DNA from: Frankia sp. RB7
Lineage (GTDB): Bacteria > Pseudomonadota > Alphaproteobacteria > Rhizobiales > Xanthobacteraceae
Length of the DNA: 64,000 nt
NCBI GenBank assembly: GCA_030403585.1
Contig: JAUEPE010000003.1
Coordinates: 248,001 to 312,000, forward strand
Direction: 5' to 3'
Shown: positions 25,219 to 33,237 of the stretch, in pieces
Layout of the letters: every line of letters starts with the position of its first letter
How positions within the stretch are numbered: position 1 is the first letter of the stretch
Notes under the pieces: generated by a model
Told to the model about the DNA's origin: nothing
The model's input: only the letters and a program-made list of their open reading frames with translations
Databases searched by the model: none
Made by a program: the position numbers and the translations under genes

Positions 25219-27477
25219 TTGCAGAGCAGCGCCGGCGCACGCGCGTTCCAGAACGCGCGATTGCAGAAGAAATTCAAGAAGCAGGCGGAGGCCAGCATCG
25301 CCGCGGCGAACGCGGCCTATGGCCAGGGCCGATATGCGGAGGCCGAGGCACTCTGCTGCCAGATCCTGAATGAGCTCCCGGAGCATTTCGGCGCGTTGCA
25401 TCTGCTTGGATTGTGCGCGTTCGCGGGGCAGCACTTCGAGGCCGCGAAGCAGGCTCTCAAGCAGGCCGTGACCGTCGACCCGCGCTCGGCAGACGCCTTT
25501 TCGAGTTTGGGCGCTGCGCATTTCGCCCTTGGACAATACGAGGACGCCAGCACGTACCTTGAAAAGGCCATCGCGCTGAAACCGAACTTCCCGATTGCGC
25601 TGGCCAACCTCGGTAATGCCTTGCTGCATCTGAGCCGCGTCGAGCAGGCCATCGAACTGTACGATCGCGCTATCAGGCTGAAGCCCGATTATGCCGACGC
25701 ACTGTGCAATCGCGGCTTGGCGGAACTGGCACTGCGCCAGTTCGACCACGCCAGGCAGAGTTTCGAGCGCGCGCTGTTGTTTCAGCCGCGAAACGTGGAG
25801 GCGCTCGTCGGCAAAGGCCTGGTCAATATTGAGCTCAAGAGCTACGACGAGGCGAAGGGGGCGCTCGAAACGGCGCTCGCGATCAGGCCGGGTTCGGCCA
25901 AGATCCTGTCGCACCGCGGACGGCTCAATTTTGAGCTGTCGCGGTTGGAACAGGCGGCTGCGGATTTTGACGCGGCGCTTGCGCTTTCGCCCAAGCTCGA
26001 GGTGGCCTTGCAGGGGAAGGCGATGGCATCGCTCAGCATGGGGAATACGGCGCAGGCAATCCTGGCCTGCACCACACTGCTGGAGGAAAATCCGCGCTCG
26101 GCTGTCGCGATGGCTCTGCTGAGCGCCTGTTTTGCAAACCAGGGAGAGATCGCATCGGCGATCGAACTTCTCGACGCTGCGTTGGCCATTGCGCCGGATG
26201 CGGACTTGATCGGGCGAAAGATATTCTTTCTGGACTTTCTCGCCGACGCCGATTTCGCGGTCCAGCAGGCCGCGAGAAAACATTGGTGGGACGCGATCGG
26301 CGCCAGATTGCCGCAAAGGACGCTCTCGCCCCGGCCGCTCGATCCCGACAGGCGGATCGTGGTCGGTTATGTCTCTGCCGAGTTCTGGTACCACTCGGCG
26401 GCGTTCGCGCTGTTACCGATCCTGCGCCATCACGATCGCACCAAATTCGAAATCGTCTGCTATGCGTGCTCGCCGACACAGGATGAGGTGACCGCCCGAT
26501 TCAAGCGACTGGCGGACGTCTGGGTCGATTCCTGGCAGCTTTCGGACGACGAGCTCGCCGATCGTATTCAGGCCGACAAGGTCGATATCCTGATCGACGT
26601 GTCAGGGCATACCACCGGCAACAGGCTTCCTGTGTTCGCACGCAAGCCGGCCCCCATCCAGGTCTCCGCCTTCGGACATGCGTCCGGCACTGGCCTTCAG
26701 ACCATGGACTACGTGCTTGCAGATCCCATCTTCATTCCGCAATCGGCGCGCCATCTTTTGGCCGAAAAGGTCTATGATTTGCCGTGCCTGAACACGATCG
26801 ATCCGATCCTGGATGTGCCACGTTCGGAGCTTCCGATGCTCCGCAACGGCTACGTGACCTTCGGCGTCTTCAACCGCATCAACAAGATCTCCGACGACGC
26901 CATCCGCGTGTGGTCCAAAGTGATGCGGGAGGTGACGGGATCGAGGATCATCATCAAGCACACCCTGCTTGACGATCCCCTAGTGCGCGAGCGCCTCGTC
27001 GCGCGGTTCGTCACGCAGGGCATTGTCGAGGAGAATATCACCTGCCTGGGCTCGACCCCGCGCCACGAGCATCTGGCCGCGTTCGCGCAGGTCGATATTT
27101 CGCTTGATCCGTTCCCGCAGAATGGCGGCATCAGCACCTGGGAATCCCTCTATGCCGGCGTTCCCGTCGTTGCCAAGCTCGGCAACGCGTCCTCGTCGCG
27201 CGCCGGCGCCTCGATCGTGACGGCCGTCGGCCTGAATGACTGGGTCGCCGAGGACGACCATGGCTACGCCGCGATCGCCTGCAAATATGCAGCGCAGCCA
27301 GCTCATCTGGCGAAGCTGCGCGCCGAGTTGCCGGCTCAGCTCGCCGCCTCGCCCGCCGGTAATGCCGAGATCTACGCGGGGTGCGTCGAGGCCGGCTATC
27401 GCCAGTTCTGGCGCGATTATTGTGCGTCGATGATGCCCCCCGTACACGGTGCCGTAGGGTGGGAAAAGGCGCGTTAG
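25219..27477 (+). CDS. TPR-repeat SPINDLY-type O-linked GlcNAc transferase-like protein
   Basis: A 752-residue protein. Residues 10-340 hold about nine tetratricopeptide repeats (e.g. PNFPIALANLGNALLHLSR, KPDYADALCNRGLAELALR). Residues 370-745 form a GT41 (SPINDLY/OGT) catalytic domain: RIVVGYVSAEFWYHSAAF, ILIDVSGHTTGNRLPVFARK, then AFGHASGTGLQTMDYVLAD and SLDPFPQNGGISTWESLYAG. These enzymes transfer GlcNAc or fucose to protein Ser/Thr in eukaryotes; bacterial substrates are mostly unknown. I favour TTG 25219 (GGAGA six bases upstream); GTG 25213 is an alternative. The last dozen codons and the stop fall inside a palindromic repeat, so the C-terminus may be a late addition. It stands alone after aapP. 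Confidence 0.85.
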   Translation: MQSSAGARAFQNARLQKKFKKQAEASIAAANAAYGQGRYAEAEALCCQILNELPEHFGALHLLGLCAFAGQHFEAAKQALKQAVTVDPRSADAFSSLGAAHFALGQYEDASTYLEKAIALKPNFPIALANLGNALLHLSRVEQAIELYDRAIRLKPDYADALCNRGLAELALRQFDHARQSFERALLFQPRNVEALVGKGLVNIELKSYDEAKGALETALAIRPGSAKILSHRGRLNFELSRLEQAAADFDAALALSPKLEVALQGKAMASLSMGNTAQAILACTTLLEENPRSAVAMALLSACFANQGEIASAIELLDAALAIAPDADLIGRKIFFLDFLADADFAVQQAARKHWWDAIGARLPQRTLSPRPLDPDRRIVVGYVSAEFWYHSAAFALLPILRHHDRTKFEIVCYACSPTQDEVTARFKRLADVWVDSWQLSDDELADRIQADKVDILIDVSGHTTGNRLPVFARKPAPIQVSAFGHASGTGLQTMDYVLADPIFIPQSARHLLAEKVYDLPCLNTIDPILDVPRSELPMLRNGYVTFGVFNRINKISDDAIRVWSKVMREVTGSRIIIKHTLLDDPLVRERLVARFVTQGIVEENITCLGSTPRHEHLAAFAQVDISLDPFPQNGGISTWESLYAGVPVVAKLGNASSSRAGASIVTAVGLNDWVAEDDHGYAAIACKYAAQPAHLAKLRAELPAQLAASPAGNAEIYAGCVEAGYRQFWRDYCASMMPPVHGAVGWEKAR

Positions 27478-27545
27478 CGCCGTGCCCACCATCTTCGGCG
27501 ATTGCGGATAGAATGGTGGGCACGCTGCGCTTTACCCACGGCACG
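27451..27545. repeat. Bradyrhizobium-type palindromic intergenic repeat
   Basis: A long imperfect palindrome. The inner arms GTGCCCACCAT (27482-27492) and ATGGTGGGCAC (27513-27523) are perfect; the outer parts GGGTGGGAAAAGGCGCG and GCGCTTTACCCAC pair imperfectly. It matches from memory a dispersed repeat (CGTAGGGTGGGCAAAGGCGC..) common in Bradyrhizobium intergenic DNA. Here it begins inside the end of the SPINDLY-like gene and supplies its stop. Confidence 0.7.
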
Positions 27546-27681
27546 GTGCCAGACCGCGCCGAAGCGTAAAATTTTAAGCAACTCCATCGCCGGCCAAAAA
27601 CCATGCTGCTGGCGACACCCCGGCGCTTCACGCGTCCGAAAGCTCTTTCTGCGCATCTGGCGTCAAACGGGGGTGCGTCAA

Positions 27682-28212
27682 ATGCTCGGCTTCGTGTTCG
27701 GCCTCAATGCCCGCCTTGGGCGCCTGCATTTCTTTCTTGCCTCGATTGCGCTGGCGATCGTGATGACGGCGATCTGTTTTGCGATCGCGATGGCTGTGCT
27801 GCGCACGACATCGCCGAGCATGGTCCGTCCCGAAGATCTCACACATAACTGGGCCATCATTGCTGCGATGATCTTCTTCGGGCTTGTGACCTTCGCGCTG
27901 CAATCGATGCGCATCCGCGACATCGGCTGGGATCCGGTTTGCGTGATCCCGGCCTGGATCGCGCTCATGATCGTCGACCACGTGGCGGCCGGCCGGTTTC
28001 CGGCCTGGGCGATCGGCGGGGAGTATCAGGGCACGATGGTCGGCGGGCTGGTCAATCTTGCGCTGATGCTGGCGCTCACCTTCTGGCCGAGCGCCGTGAC
28101 CGAGGCTTACACAAATCCCTTCGAACCGCCCGCGCGCACAATCAGCAAGGTCTCGACATCAGACGCACGCATTGCGCGCGTGTCGCAAGGCGCGCGTCCG
28201 ACCTGGAGCTGA
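27682..28212 (+). CDS. DUF805 family membrane protein
   Basis: A 176-residue inner-membrane protein. It opens with FGLNARLGRLHFFLAS, the typical DUF805 pattern (xxGRxxRxxFW), followed by a long helix, a second helix (NWAIIAAMIFFGLVTFALQ), then MRIRDIGWDPV, which corresponds to the family's RxHDxG-type signature, and two more helices. Four transmembrane helices are expected. The start at 27682 has GGGGGTG upstream; the frame continues to 27502 but that stretch lies in repeat-like DNA. DUF805 proteins have no defined function. It is isolated between a repeat and the convergent cysteine synthase gene. Confidence 0.8.
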   Translation: MLGFVFGLNARLGRLHFFLASIALAIVMTAICFAIAMAVLRTTSPSMVRPEDLTHNWAIIAAMIFFGLVTFALQSMRIRDIGWDPVCVIPAWIALMIVDHVAAGRFPAWAIGGEYQGTMVGGLVNLALMLALTFWPSAVTEAYTNPFEPPARTISKVSTSDARIARVSQGARPTWS

Positions 28213-28222
28213 GAGCCTGGAG

Positions 28223-29257
28223 TTAGACGAACGGCAGCTTGATGTTGCTGCGCTTCTCCAGCCATTCCGGTACCGGCAGGTTCTTGGCGCGCATGAAGTC
28301 GGCGTTGAACAGCTTCGACTGATAGCGGCTGCCGGAATCGCAGAGAATGGTGACGATGGTCTTGCCGGGTCCGAGCTGCTTGGCGAGGCGCATCGCGCCC
28401 ACGATGTTGATGCCGGTGGACCCGCCGAGGCACAGGCCTTCGTGCTGGAGCAGTTCGTAGATCACCGTGACGGCTTCCGCATCGGGAATGAGATAGGCGT
28501 CATCGACCTTGGCGCTCTCGACGATCGCGGTTTTCCGGCCGAGCCCGATGCCTTCCGTGATGGAGTCGCCGGGCGTTGCCTTGGCTTCGCCGGTCCTGAA
28601 ATATTCAAACATTCCGGCGCCATGCGGATCGGCGCAGGCGATCCGGATATCCTTGTTCTTCTCTTTCAGATATCGGCTGATGCCGGCGAGCGTGCCGCCG
28701 CTGCCGACCGAGCAGACGAAACCGTCGACCTTGCCGCCGGTCTGCTCCCAGATCTCGGGGCCGGTCGAATCGTAATGCGCCTTGGCGTTGTCGAGGTTAT
28801 TCCACTGGTCGGCGAACAGCACGCCGTTTGGCTCGGTCTTGCGCAGCTCGTCGGCGAGGCGGCGGCCGACATGCTGATAGTTATTCGGATTGGAATAGGG
28901 CAGTGCCGGCGATTCCAGGAGCTCGGCGCCGCAGAGCTTCAGAAAATCCTTCTTCTCCTGGCTCTGCGTCTCCGGAATCACGATCAGCGTGCGATAGCAG
29001 CGCGCGCTCGCGACCACCGCAAGTCCAATGCCGGTGTTGCCGGCGGTCGCTTCCACCACGAGGCCGCCCGGCTTCAGCTCGCCGCGCTTCTCGGCTTCCT
29101 GAATCATCCACTTGCCGGCGCGATCCTTGACCGACTGGCCGGGATTCATGAACTCGGCCTTGCCGAGAATGGTGCAGCCGGTCAGTTCGGAGGCGCGCTT
29201 GAGCTTGATGAGAGGGGTGTTGCCGATGGCTTCGACAACGTCATTTTTGATGGTCAT
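28223..29257 (-). CDS. cysK: Cysteine synthase A (O-acetylserine sulfhydrylase)
   Basis: A 344-residue PLP enzyme that makes cysteine from O-acetylserine and sulfide. The PLP lysine is in NPGQSVKDRAGKWM, the substrate loop is TAGNTGIGLAVVA, and the phosphate-binding loop is GSGGTLAGISRYL. Length is about 20-30 residues above E. coli CysK because of the C-terminal region (IVTILCDSGSRYQSKLFN), as in many rhizobial CysK. An in-frame TTG lies at 29266 but ATG 29257 is the better start. It is a single gene convergent with the DUF805 gene; a cystathionine beta-synthase cannot be excluded but lacks the usual CBS tail. Confidence 0.92.
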   Translation of the reverse strand: MTIKNDVVEAIGNTPLIKLKRASELTGCTILGKAEFMNPGQSVKDRAGKWMIQEAEKRGELKPGGLVVEATAGNTGIGLAVVASARCYRTLIVIPETQSQEKKDFLKLCGAELLESPALPYSNPNNYQHVGRRLADELRKTEPNGVLFADQWNNLDNAKAHYDSTGPEIWEQTGGKVDGFVCSVGSGGTLAGISRYLKEKNKDIRIACADPHGAGMFEYFRTGEAKATPGDSITEGIGLGRKTAIVESAKVDDAYLIPDAEAVTVIYELLQHEGLCLGGSTGINIVGAMRLAKQLGPGKTIVTILCDSGSRYQSKLFNADFMRAKNLPVPEWLEKRSNIKLPFV

Positions 29258-29355
29258 GTCAGGCAATTACCGGCTGGATGCGTGAAGTCATCGAGACCCT
29301 AAAGTAGGGTCGCCGGCCTTACAAGCGACCCCTTGCAAGGCGAGGGCGCAAACTC

Positions 29356-30585
29356 TTATTGCTGCTTTGCGAAGATGACCTGCCGGACGTCGATATTGCC
29401 GGAGAGGAATCCGGCCTCGCAATAGGCGAGGTAGTACTCCCACAGCCGCCGGAACCGGTCGTCGAAGCCGAGCGGCACCAAGCCCGGCCATGCCGCGCGA
29501 AAATTATTTCGCCAGGTGACAAGCGTCTTGGCATAATCTTGCCCGAAGATACGCTCGCGGATGACGGGGACGCCGAACTTGTCCCCGAGCGACCTCAGCA
29601 CCGCAGGCGAGGGCAGCATACCGCCGGGAAAGACATAGCGCTGGATGAAGTCGACCTCGCGCCGGTAGCCCTGGAAAAGCCGGTCCTGGATCGTGATGGC
29701 CTGGATGCCAGCGAGCCCGTCCGGCAGCAGCCGGTCGCGCAGCTGGGCGAAATAGCGCGGCCAGAACTGCTCGCCGACCGCCTCGATCATCTCGATCGAC
29801 GCGATCCGGTCGTAGCGATCGCGCTCGTCGCGATAATCCTGCAGACGGATCTCAACCTTCTCGGCCAGGCCCGCCTCGTGGATGCGTTTGCGCGCGAAGT
29901 CGCGCTGCTCGGTCGAGATTGTGAGGCCAACGACGCGCGCGTCAAAAGTCTTGGCGGCGAATTCGGCGAAGCCGCCCCAGCCGCAGCCGATCTCGAGCAC
30001 CTTCTGGCCCGGCTTCAGGTCGAGCGCCTCGGCGAGGCGGCGATATTTGTTGGTCTGCGCGGCCGTGAGATCCGTGGTGCTCTCGTCGTACAGGGCCGAG
30101 GAATAAGTCATGCTGGGATCGAGCCAGGCCGAGTAGAACGCATTGCCGATGTCGTAATGGGCGTGGATGTTGCGCCGGGCCTGGCGGCGGGTGTTGCGGT
30201 TGAACCAGTGCTGCACCATCTGGACGAACCGCATTAGCGGCTTGTCGCGCAACATGGCCTGGATCAGATCGTGGTTGACGCAGAACAGGTAGAGAAACTG
30301 CGTCAGGTCCGGCGTATCCCAATCGCCGGCGAGATAGCCTTCCGCGATGCCGATATCGCCGCCATTGATCAGCCGCGCGGCGACGCTGTAATTGTGGAGG
30401 CGCATCGCCGCCTTCGGGCCCGGCTCCTGTCCGCCCAGCCGGATCGCACGCCCGTCGGGCAGGGTGACATCGAGCGTTCCGCGCCTGAGCCGGGCGCCAA
30501 AGGCAACCGCGAGGCGGACGATGCGTGGCAGATCGGCGAGTGTTGTCTCCACATTCTCGGGTGTCACCGAGATGGCATTCGACAT
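29356..30585 (-). CDS. Cyclopropane-fatty-acyl-phospholipid synthase family methyltransferase
   Basis: A 409-residue SAM-dependent enzyme acting on unsaturated fatty acyl chains of membrane phospholipids. The N-terminal domain (residues 25-120, with LHNYSVAARLINGG and IAEGYLAGDWDT) precedes the catalytic core: HYDIGNAFYSAWLDPSMTY, SAM motif LEIGCGWGGFAEFAA, and the conserved Cys segment YCEAGFLSGNIDV that corresponds to the active-site cysteine region of E. coli Cfa. The start at 30585 follows a weak ribosome site; an in-frame ATG at 30597 is possible. It is the third gene of a minus-strand run with FAD oxidoreductase and DUF1365, a trio seen in other bacteria, so it may form modified (e.g. 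furan or methylated) rather than plain cyclopropane chains. Confidence 0.88.
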   Translation of the reverse strand: MSNAISVTPENVETTLADLPRIVRLAVAFGARLRRGTLDVTLPDGRAIRLGGQEPGPKAAMRLHNYSVAARLINGGDIGIAEGYLAGDWDTPDLTQFLYLFCVNHDLIQAMLRDKPLMRFVQMVQHWFNRNTRRQARRNIHAHYDIGNAFYSAWLDPSMTYSSALYDESTTDLTAAQTNKYRRLAEALDLKPGQKVLEIGCGWGGFAEFAAKTFDARVVGLTISTEQRDFARKRIHEAGLAEKVEIRLQDYRDERDRYDRIASIEMIEAVGEQFWPRYFAQLRDRLLPDGLAGIQAITIQDRLFQGYRREVDFIQRYVFPGGMLPSPAVLRSLGDKFGVPVIRERIFGQDYAKTLVTWRNNFRAAWPGLVPLGFDDRFRRLWEYYLAYCEAGFLSGNIDVRQVIFAKQQ

Positions 30586-30679
30586 CGGAAAATCCATCAA
30601 TTGAACGGATACTGTCCGACCGCGAGCCGGCCGCGCCCAACGCTCCATTTCGCCAGATCCGAGCGCGCCCTGCATGCGG

Positions 30680-31516
30680 TCAGCGACTGGTAGTATAGGT
30701 GTGCGATTTGCCGGTCGCCAAGGTGGTTTTGGCGCCAAGCGTCCCTGCGACATCAGGTCGTGGCACGAGCCGCGCCCCCTTCAGCCAAAGCCGCAGCGCT
30801 TCCCAATGGATCGCCACCATCACCTTGAGGCTCACGAGCGGCAGGCCGAAGAACGATCGCAGCAGGGCGTGCGAGGTCAGGGGGCGGCGGCGGCCGTTGA
30901 AGGTTGCCGCAAGCACCGGGCCGTCGCGGTCGGTCTCCAGGATGCGCAGCTTGACCGTGTCGGACGGCGGCAATACGCGAAAATGGTAGCGCATCGCCAT
31001 CGCCATGAAGGGCGAGACGTAGAACAATTTTTCCTGCTGCTGCCGCAGGCCCGCCCCGTTCAGATCGCCCGGCTTGACCGGCAGGACGTACGGATGAATC
31101 TCGCCAAAGGTGTTGCGCACCTCGTAGATCATCAGCGCGAGTTGACCATCCGCGCGATAGCAGAAATAGACCGAGAGCGGACTGAAGCCGTAACCGAACA
31201 AACGGGGATAGCAGAGCAGCTCAACCCGGCCGCCGCCGAGATCGATACCGTGCGCCGCGGCGCAACGCTCTGCATAGGCACGCAAGGAAGAGCCGTCGCG
31301 CGCGCCGTGGTCCTTCTCGTGGAAACTGTAGAGCCCGGCGCGGTTGACGCCGAACAGCGCCGTCTGCCGGTCGGCCCCACCGAGCCTGTCGAGATCGATC
31401 AGCAGGCTCATGACACGGTAGCTGAAGCGATGGCCCATCGGCTTCAGCCGCGCATGCATGACGTCCCCGAAATAGAGCGAGGCGGCATCGGTCACGGGAG
31501 GGGTTCTCGTCTCCAT
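30680..31516 (-). CDS. DUF1365 domain-containing protein
   Basis: A 278-residue protein of the DUF1365 family, with ASLYFGDVMHARLKPMGHRF near the start, then CYPRLFGYGFSPLSVYFCY and YEVRNTFGEIHPYV, and the C-terminal KLRILETDRDGPVLAATF. Function is unproven; members almost always sit next to a flavin amine-oxidase-like protein and a CFA-type methyltransferase, as here. The start at 31516 lies four bases from the stop of the oxidoreductase gene, so the two are coupled. The upstream extension of the frame overlaps that gene and is not coding. A role in lipid modification is inferred from neighbours only. Confidence 0.87.
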   Translation of the reverse strand: METRTPPVTDAASLYFGDVMHARLKPMGHRFSYRVMSLLIDLDRLGGADRQTALFGVNRAGLYSFHEKDHGARDGSSLRAYAERCAAAHGIDLGGGRVELLCYPRLFGYGFSPLSVYFCYRADGQLALMIYEVRNTFGEIHPYVLPVKPGDLNGAGLRQQQEKLFYVSPFMAMAMRYHFRVLPPSDTVKLRILETDRDGPVLAATFNGRRRPLTSHALLRSFFGLPLVSLKVMVAIHWEALRLWLKGARLVPRPDVAGTLGAKTTLATGKSHTYTTSR

Positions 31517-31520
31517 CGCG

Positions 31521-32834
31521 CTACTCCGCGGCCTCCGCGAGCTCAACCGGTGCCGCGCGCCAGGGCGCGGTCGCCCCGAGCGCCTCGGCCACGCTAAGGC
31601 CCGAGCGCAGGCCATCCTCGTGAAAGCCATAACCGGTCCAGGCGCCGCAGAACCAGATGTGCCGCTGCCCCTGGATCTCGCCAAGCCGCTTCTGTGCCGC
31701 GAACGCCGCCGCATTATACTGCGGATGCTCGCAGAGGTAATGGCCGAAGGTGAGTTCTGGCGCAGGCTCGAACGGCGGGTTGAGGCTGACGAACAGCGGT
31801 TTGTCGGGGTCGATGCCCTGGAGCCGGTTCATCCAATAGGTCACCGCGACGTCGTTGACCGCATCTGCCTCGCGCTGCCAGCGCAGGAAATTCCAGGACG
31901 CCCAAGCGTGCCGCCGCTTCGGCATCAGCCTGGTGTCGCGATGCAGATAGACCTTGTTCGGGGAATAGTTGATGGCGCCGAGGATGTCGCGCTCGCGCGG
32001 GTCTGCGTCGCTGAGCATCGCGAGAGCCTGGTCGCTGTGGGCGGCGATCACCGCGTGATCGAATGTCTCGCGCCCGCCATGGCTGTCATGAACGAGGACG
32101 CCATGCGAGCTCCGCTCGATCGACGTGACGGCGCAACCGAGCCGGATGCTGTCCTTGAACGCGGTCTGGAGCCGCTCGACATAGCGCTGGCTGCCGCCCT
32201 TGACTGTGCGCCAGATCGGACGGTCGTAATGCAGCAGGCGATGATTGTCGAAGAAGGTGACAAAATTCTCGGCCGGAAAGTCGAGTATCTCGTTCGCGGG
32301 GGCGGACCAGATCGCCGCGCCCATCGGCGCGAGATAGTCGGTGAGCAGACGATGCGAAAACTTCCGCTCTCGAAAATAGTCACCGAGCGTCAGTCCCGCG
32401 AGACGACCGTTGCGCAGGTCGGCGACGCTGTCACGGCCGAAGCGGGGAATCTCCGTGAGCATCCGCAGATAGGATGGGGAGAGCAGGTTGCCGGCTTGCG
32501 CAAACAGGCCGACCGCTGTCTCCCGCCAGTCATTGCCGCCGCCGCGCCATTCGAACCGGCCGCGATCGGCTGAGACGGCGAAGCTCATGCAACTCGCCAC
32601 GGTCTCGACGCCGAGATGGGCGAACATCGCCGTCAGGTCGGGATAATTGAGCTCGTTGTAAACGATGAAGCCGATGTCGACCGCGACCGGTGTGCCCTGA
32701 TAGTCGATCGTGACGGTGTGGCTGTGGCCGCCGGGGCGCAGCTCGCGGTCATAGACCGTCACCGGATAGCGCTGCGAAAGCGTCCAGGCCGCCGCGTTGC
32801 CGGCGATGCCCGTTCCGATGACCGCGATGCGCAT
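31521..32834 (-). CDS. FAD-dependent oxidoreductase (flavin amine oxidase-like)
   Basis: A 437-residue flavoprotein. The N-terminus has the dinucleotide-binding fold IAVIGTGIAGNAAAWTL, followed by the FAD-contact segment RPGGHSHTVTIDY; the C-terminal part includes LTFGHYLCEHPQYNAAAFAA and the FAD-closing motif IWFCGAWTGYGFHEDGLRSG. Homologues are annotated as amine oxidase or as cyclopropane fatty-acid modifying proteins. It is the first gene of a minus-strand set with DUF1365 and a CFA-type methyltransferase. In Rhodobacter sphaeroides related genes belong to the singlet-oxygen stress response and furan fatty-acid synthesis; I infer an acyl-chain desaturation or oxidation role here. Confidence 0.88.
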   Translation of the reverse strand: MRIAVIGTGIAGNAAAWTLSQRYPVTVYDRELRPGGHSHTVTIDYQGTPVAVDIGFIVYNELNYPDLTAMFAHLGVETVASCMSFAVSADRGRFEWRGGGNDWRETAVGLFAQAGNLLSPSYLRMLTEIPRFGRDSVADLRNGRLAGLTLGDYFRERKFSHRLLTDYLAPMGAAIWSAPANEILDFPAENFVTFFDNHRLLHYDRPIWRTVKGGSQRYVERLQTAFKDSIRLGCAVTSIERSSHGVLVHDSHGGRETFDHAVIAAHSDQALAMLSDADPRERDILGAINYSPNKVYLHRDTRLMPKRRHAWASWNFLRWQREADAVNDVAVTYWMNRLQGIDPDKPLFVSLNPPFEPAPELTFGHYLCEHPQYNAAAFAAQKRLGEIQGQRHIWFCGAWTGYGFHEDGLRSGLSVAEALGATAPWRAAPVELAEAAE

Positions 32835-33237
32835 GTGTGAAAGTGTCCCTGCTTCGTATGAAACAAGCTACGGTGCGTTGCGGCGCAGGTTTCAGTGGAG
32901 CAAAGGCGGCCTTTGCTGGTCTGGCGATCAGTGTGGCCGCAATATCACATGAAATCTTGGTAAGCTTGAACGCGCTTCGGAATGGCGCGACAAATCAAAA
33001 AGCCCCTGCGAGACAGTGGTTTTTTGTATTTTCGTTGTCCAGAGCCGGGTGCGATCGGGTGTGCTTTTCGCAAGTGCGGGACTGTCCCGCAGTTCCGCGC
33101 CCGGCTAGGATGAAATTCAGGTTCCGCAGAAAGCATCACGCTGTGAACGAGTTACAGAAAGGCCTCCGGCCGTCCGCCCGCGAATCGGCTAAGCCGGCCG
33201 CGCGGTGGCGGCGTGATCTGCCCGGCAGGGGGTGGAT
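32835..33237. promoter_or_regulatory. Divergent control region with nested inverted repeats
   Basis: Promoter region between the FAD oxidoreductase (minus) and RND efflux (plus) genes. A perfect 17-base dyad, TGCGGGAC-T-GTCCCGCA, lies at 33075-33091. It is enclosed by a second pair, AGCCGGGTGCG (33043-33053) and CGCGCCCGGCT (33096-33106), matching at ten of eleven positions. These end about 130 bases before the efflux start and could be operator sites for a regulator encoded elsewhere. A frame covering 32837-33241 has no coding character. Confidence 0.45.
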
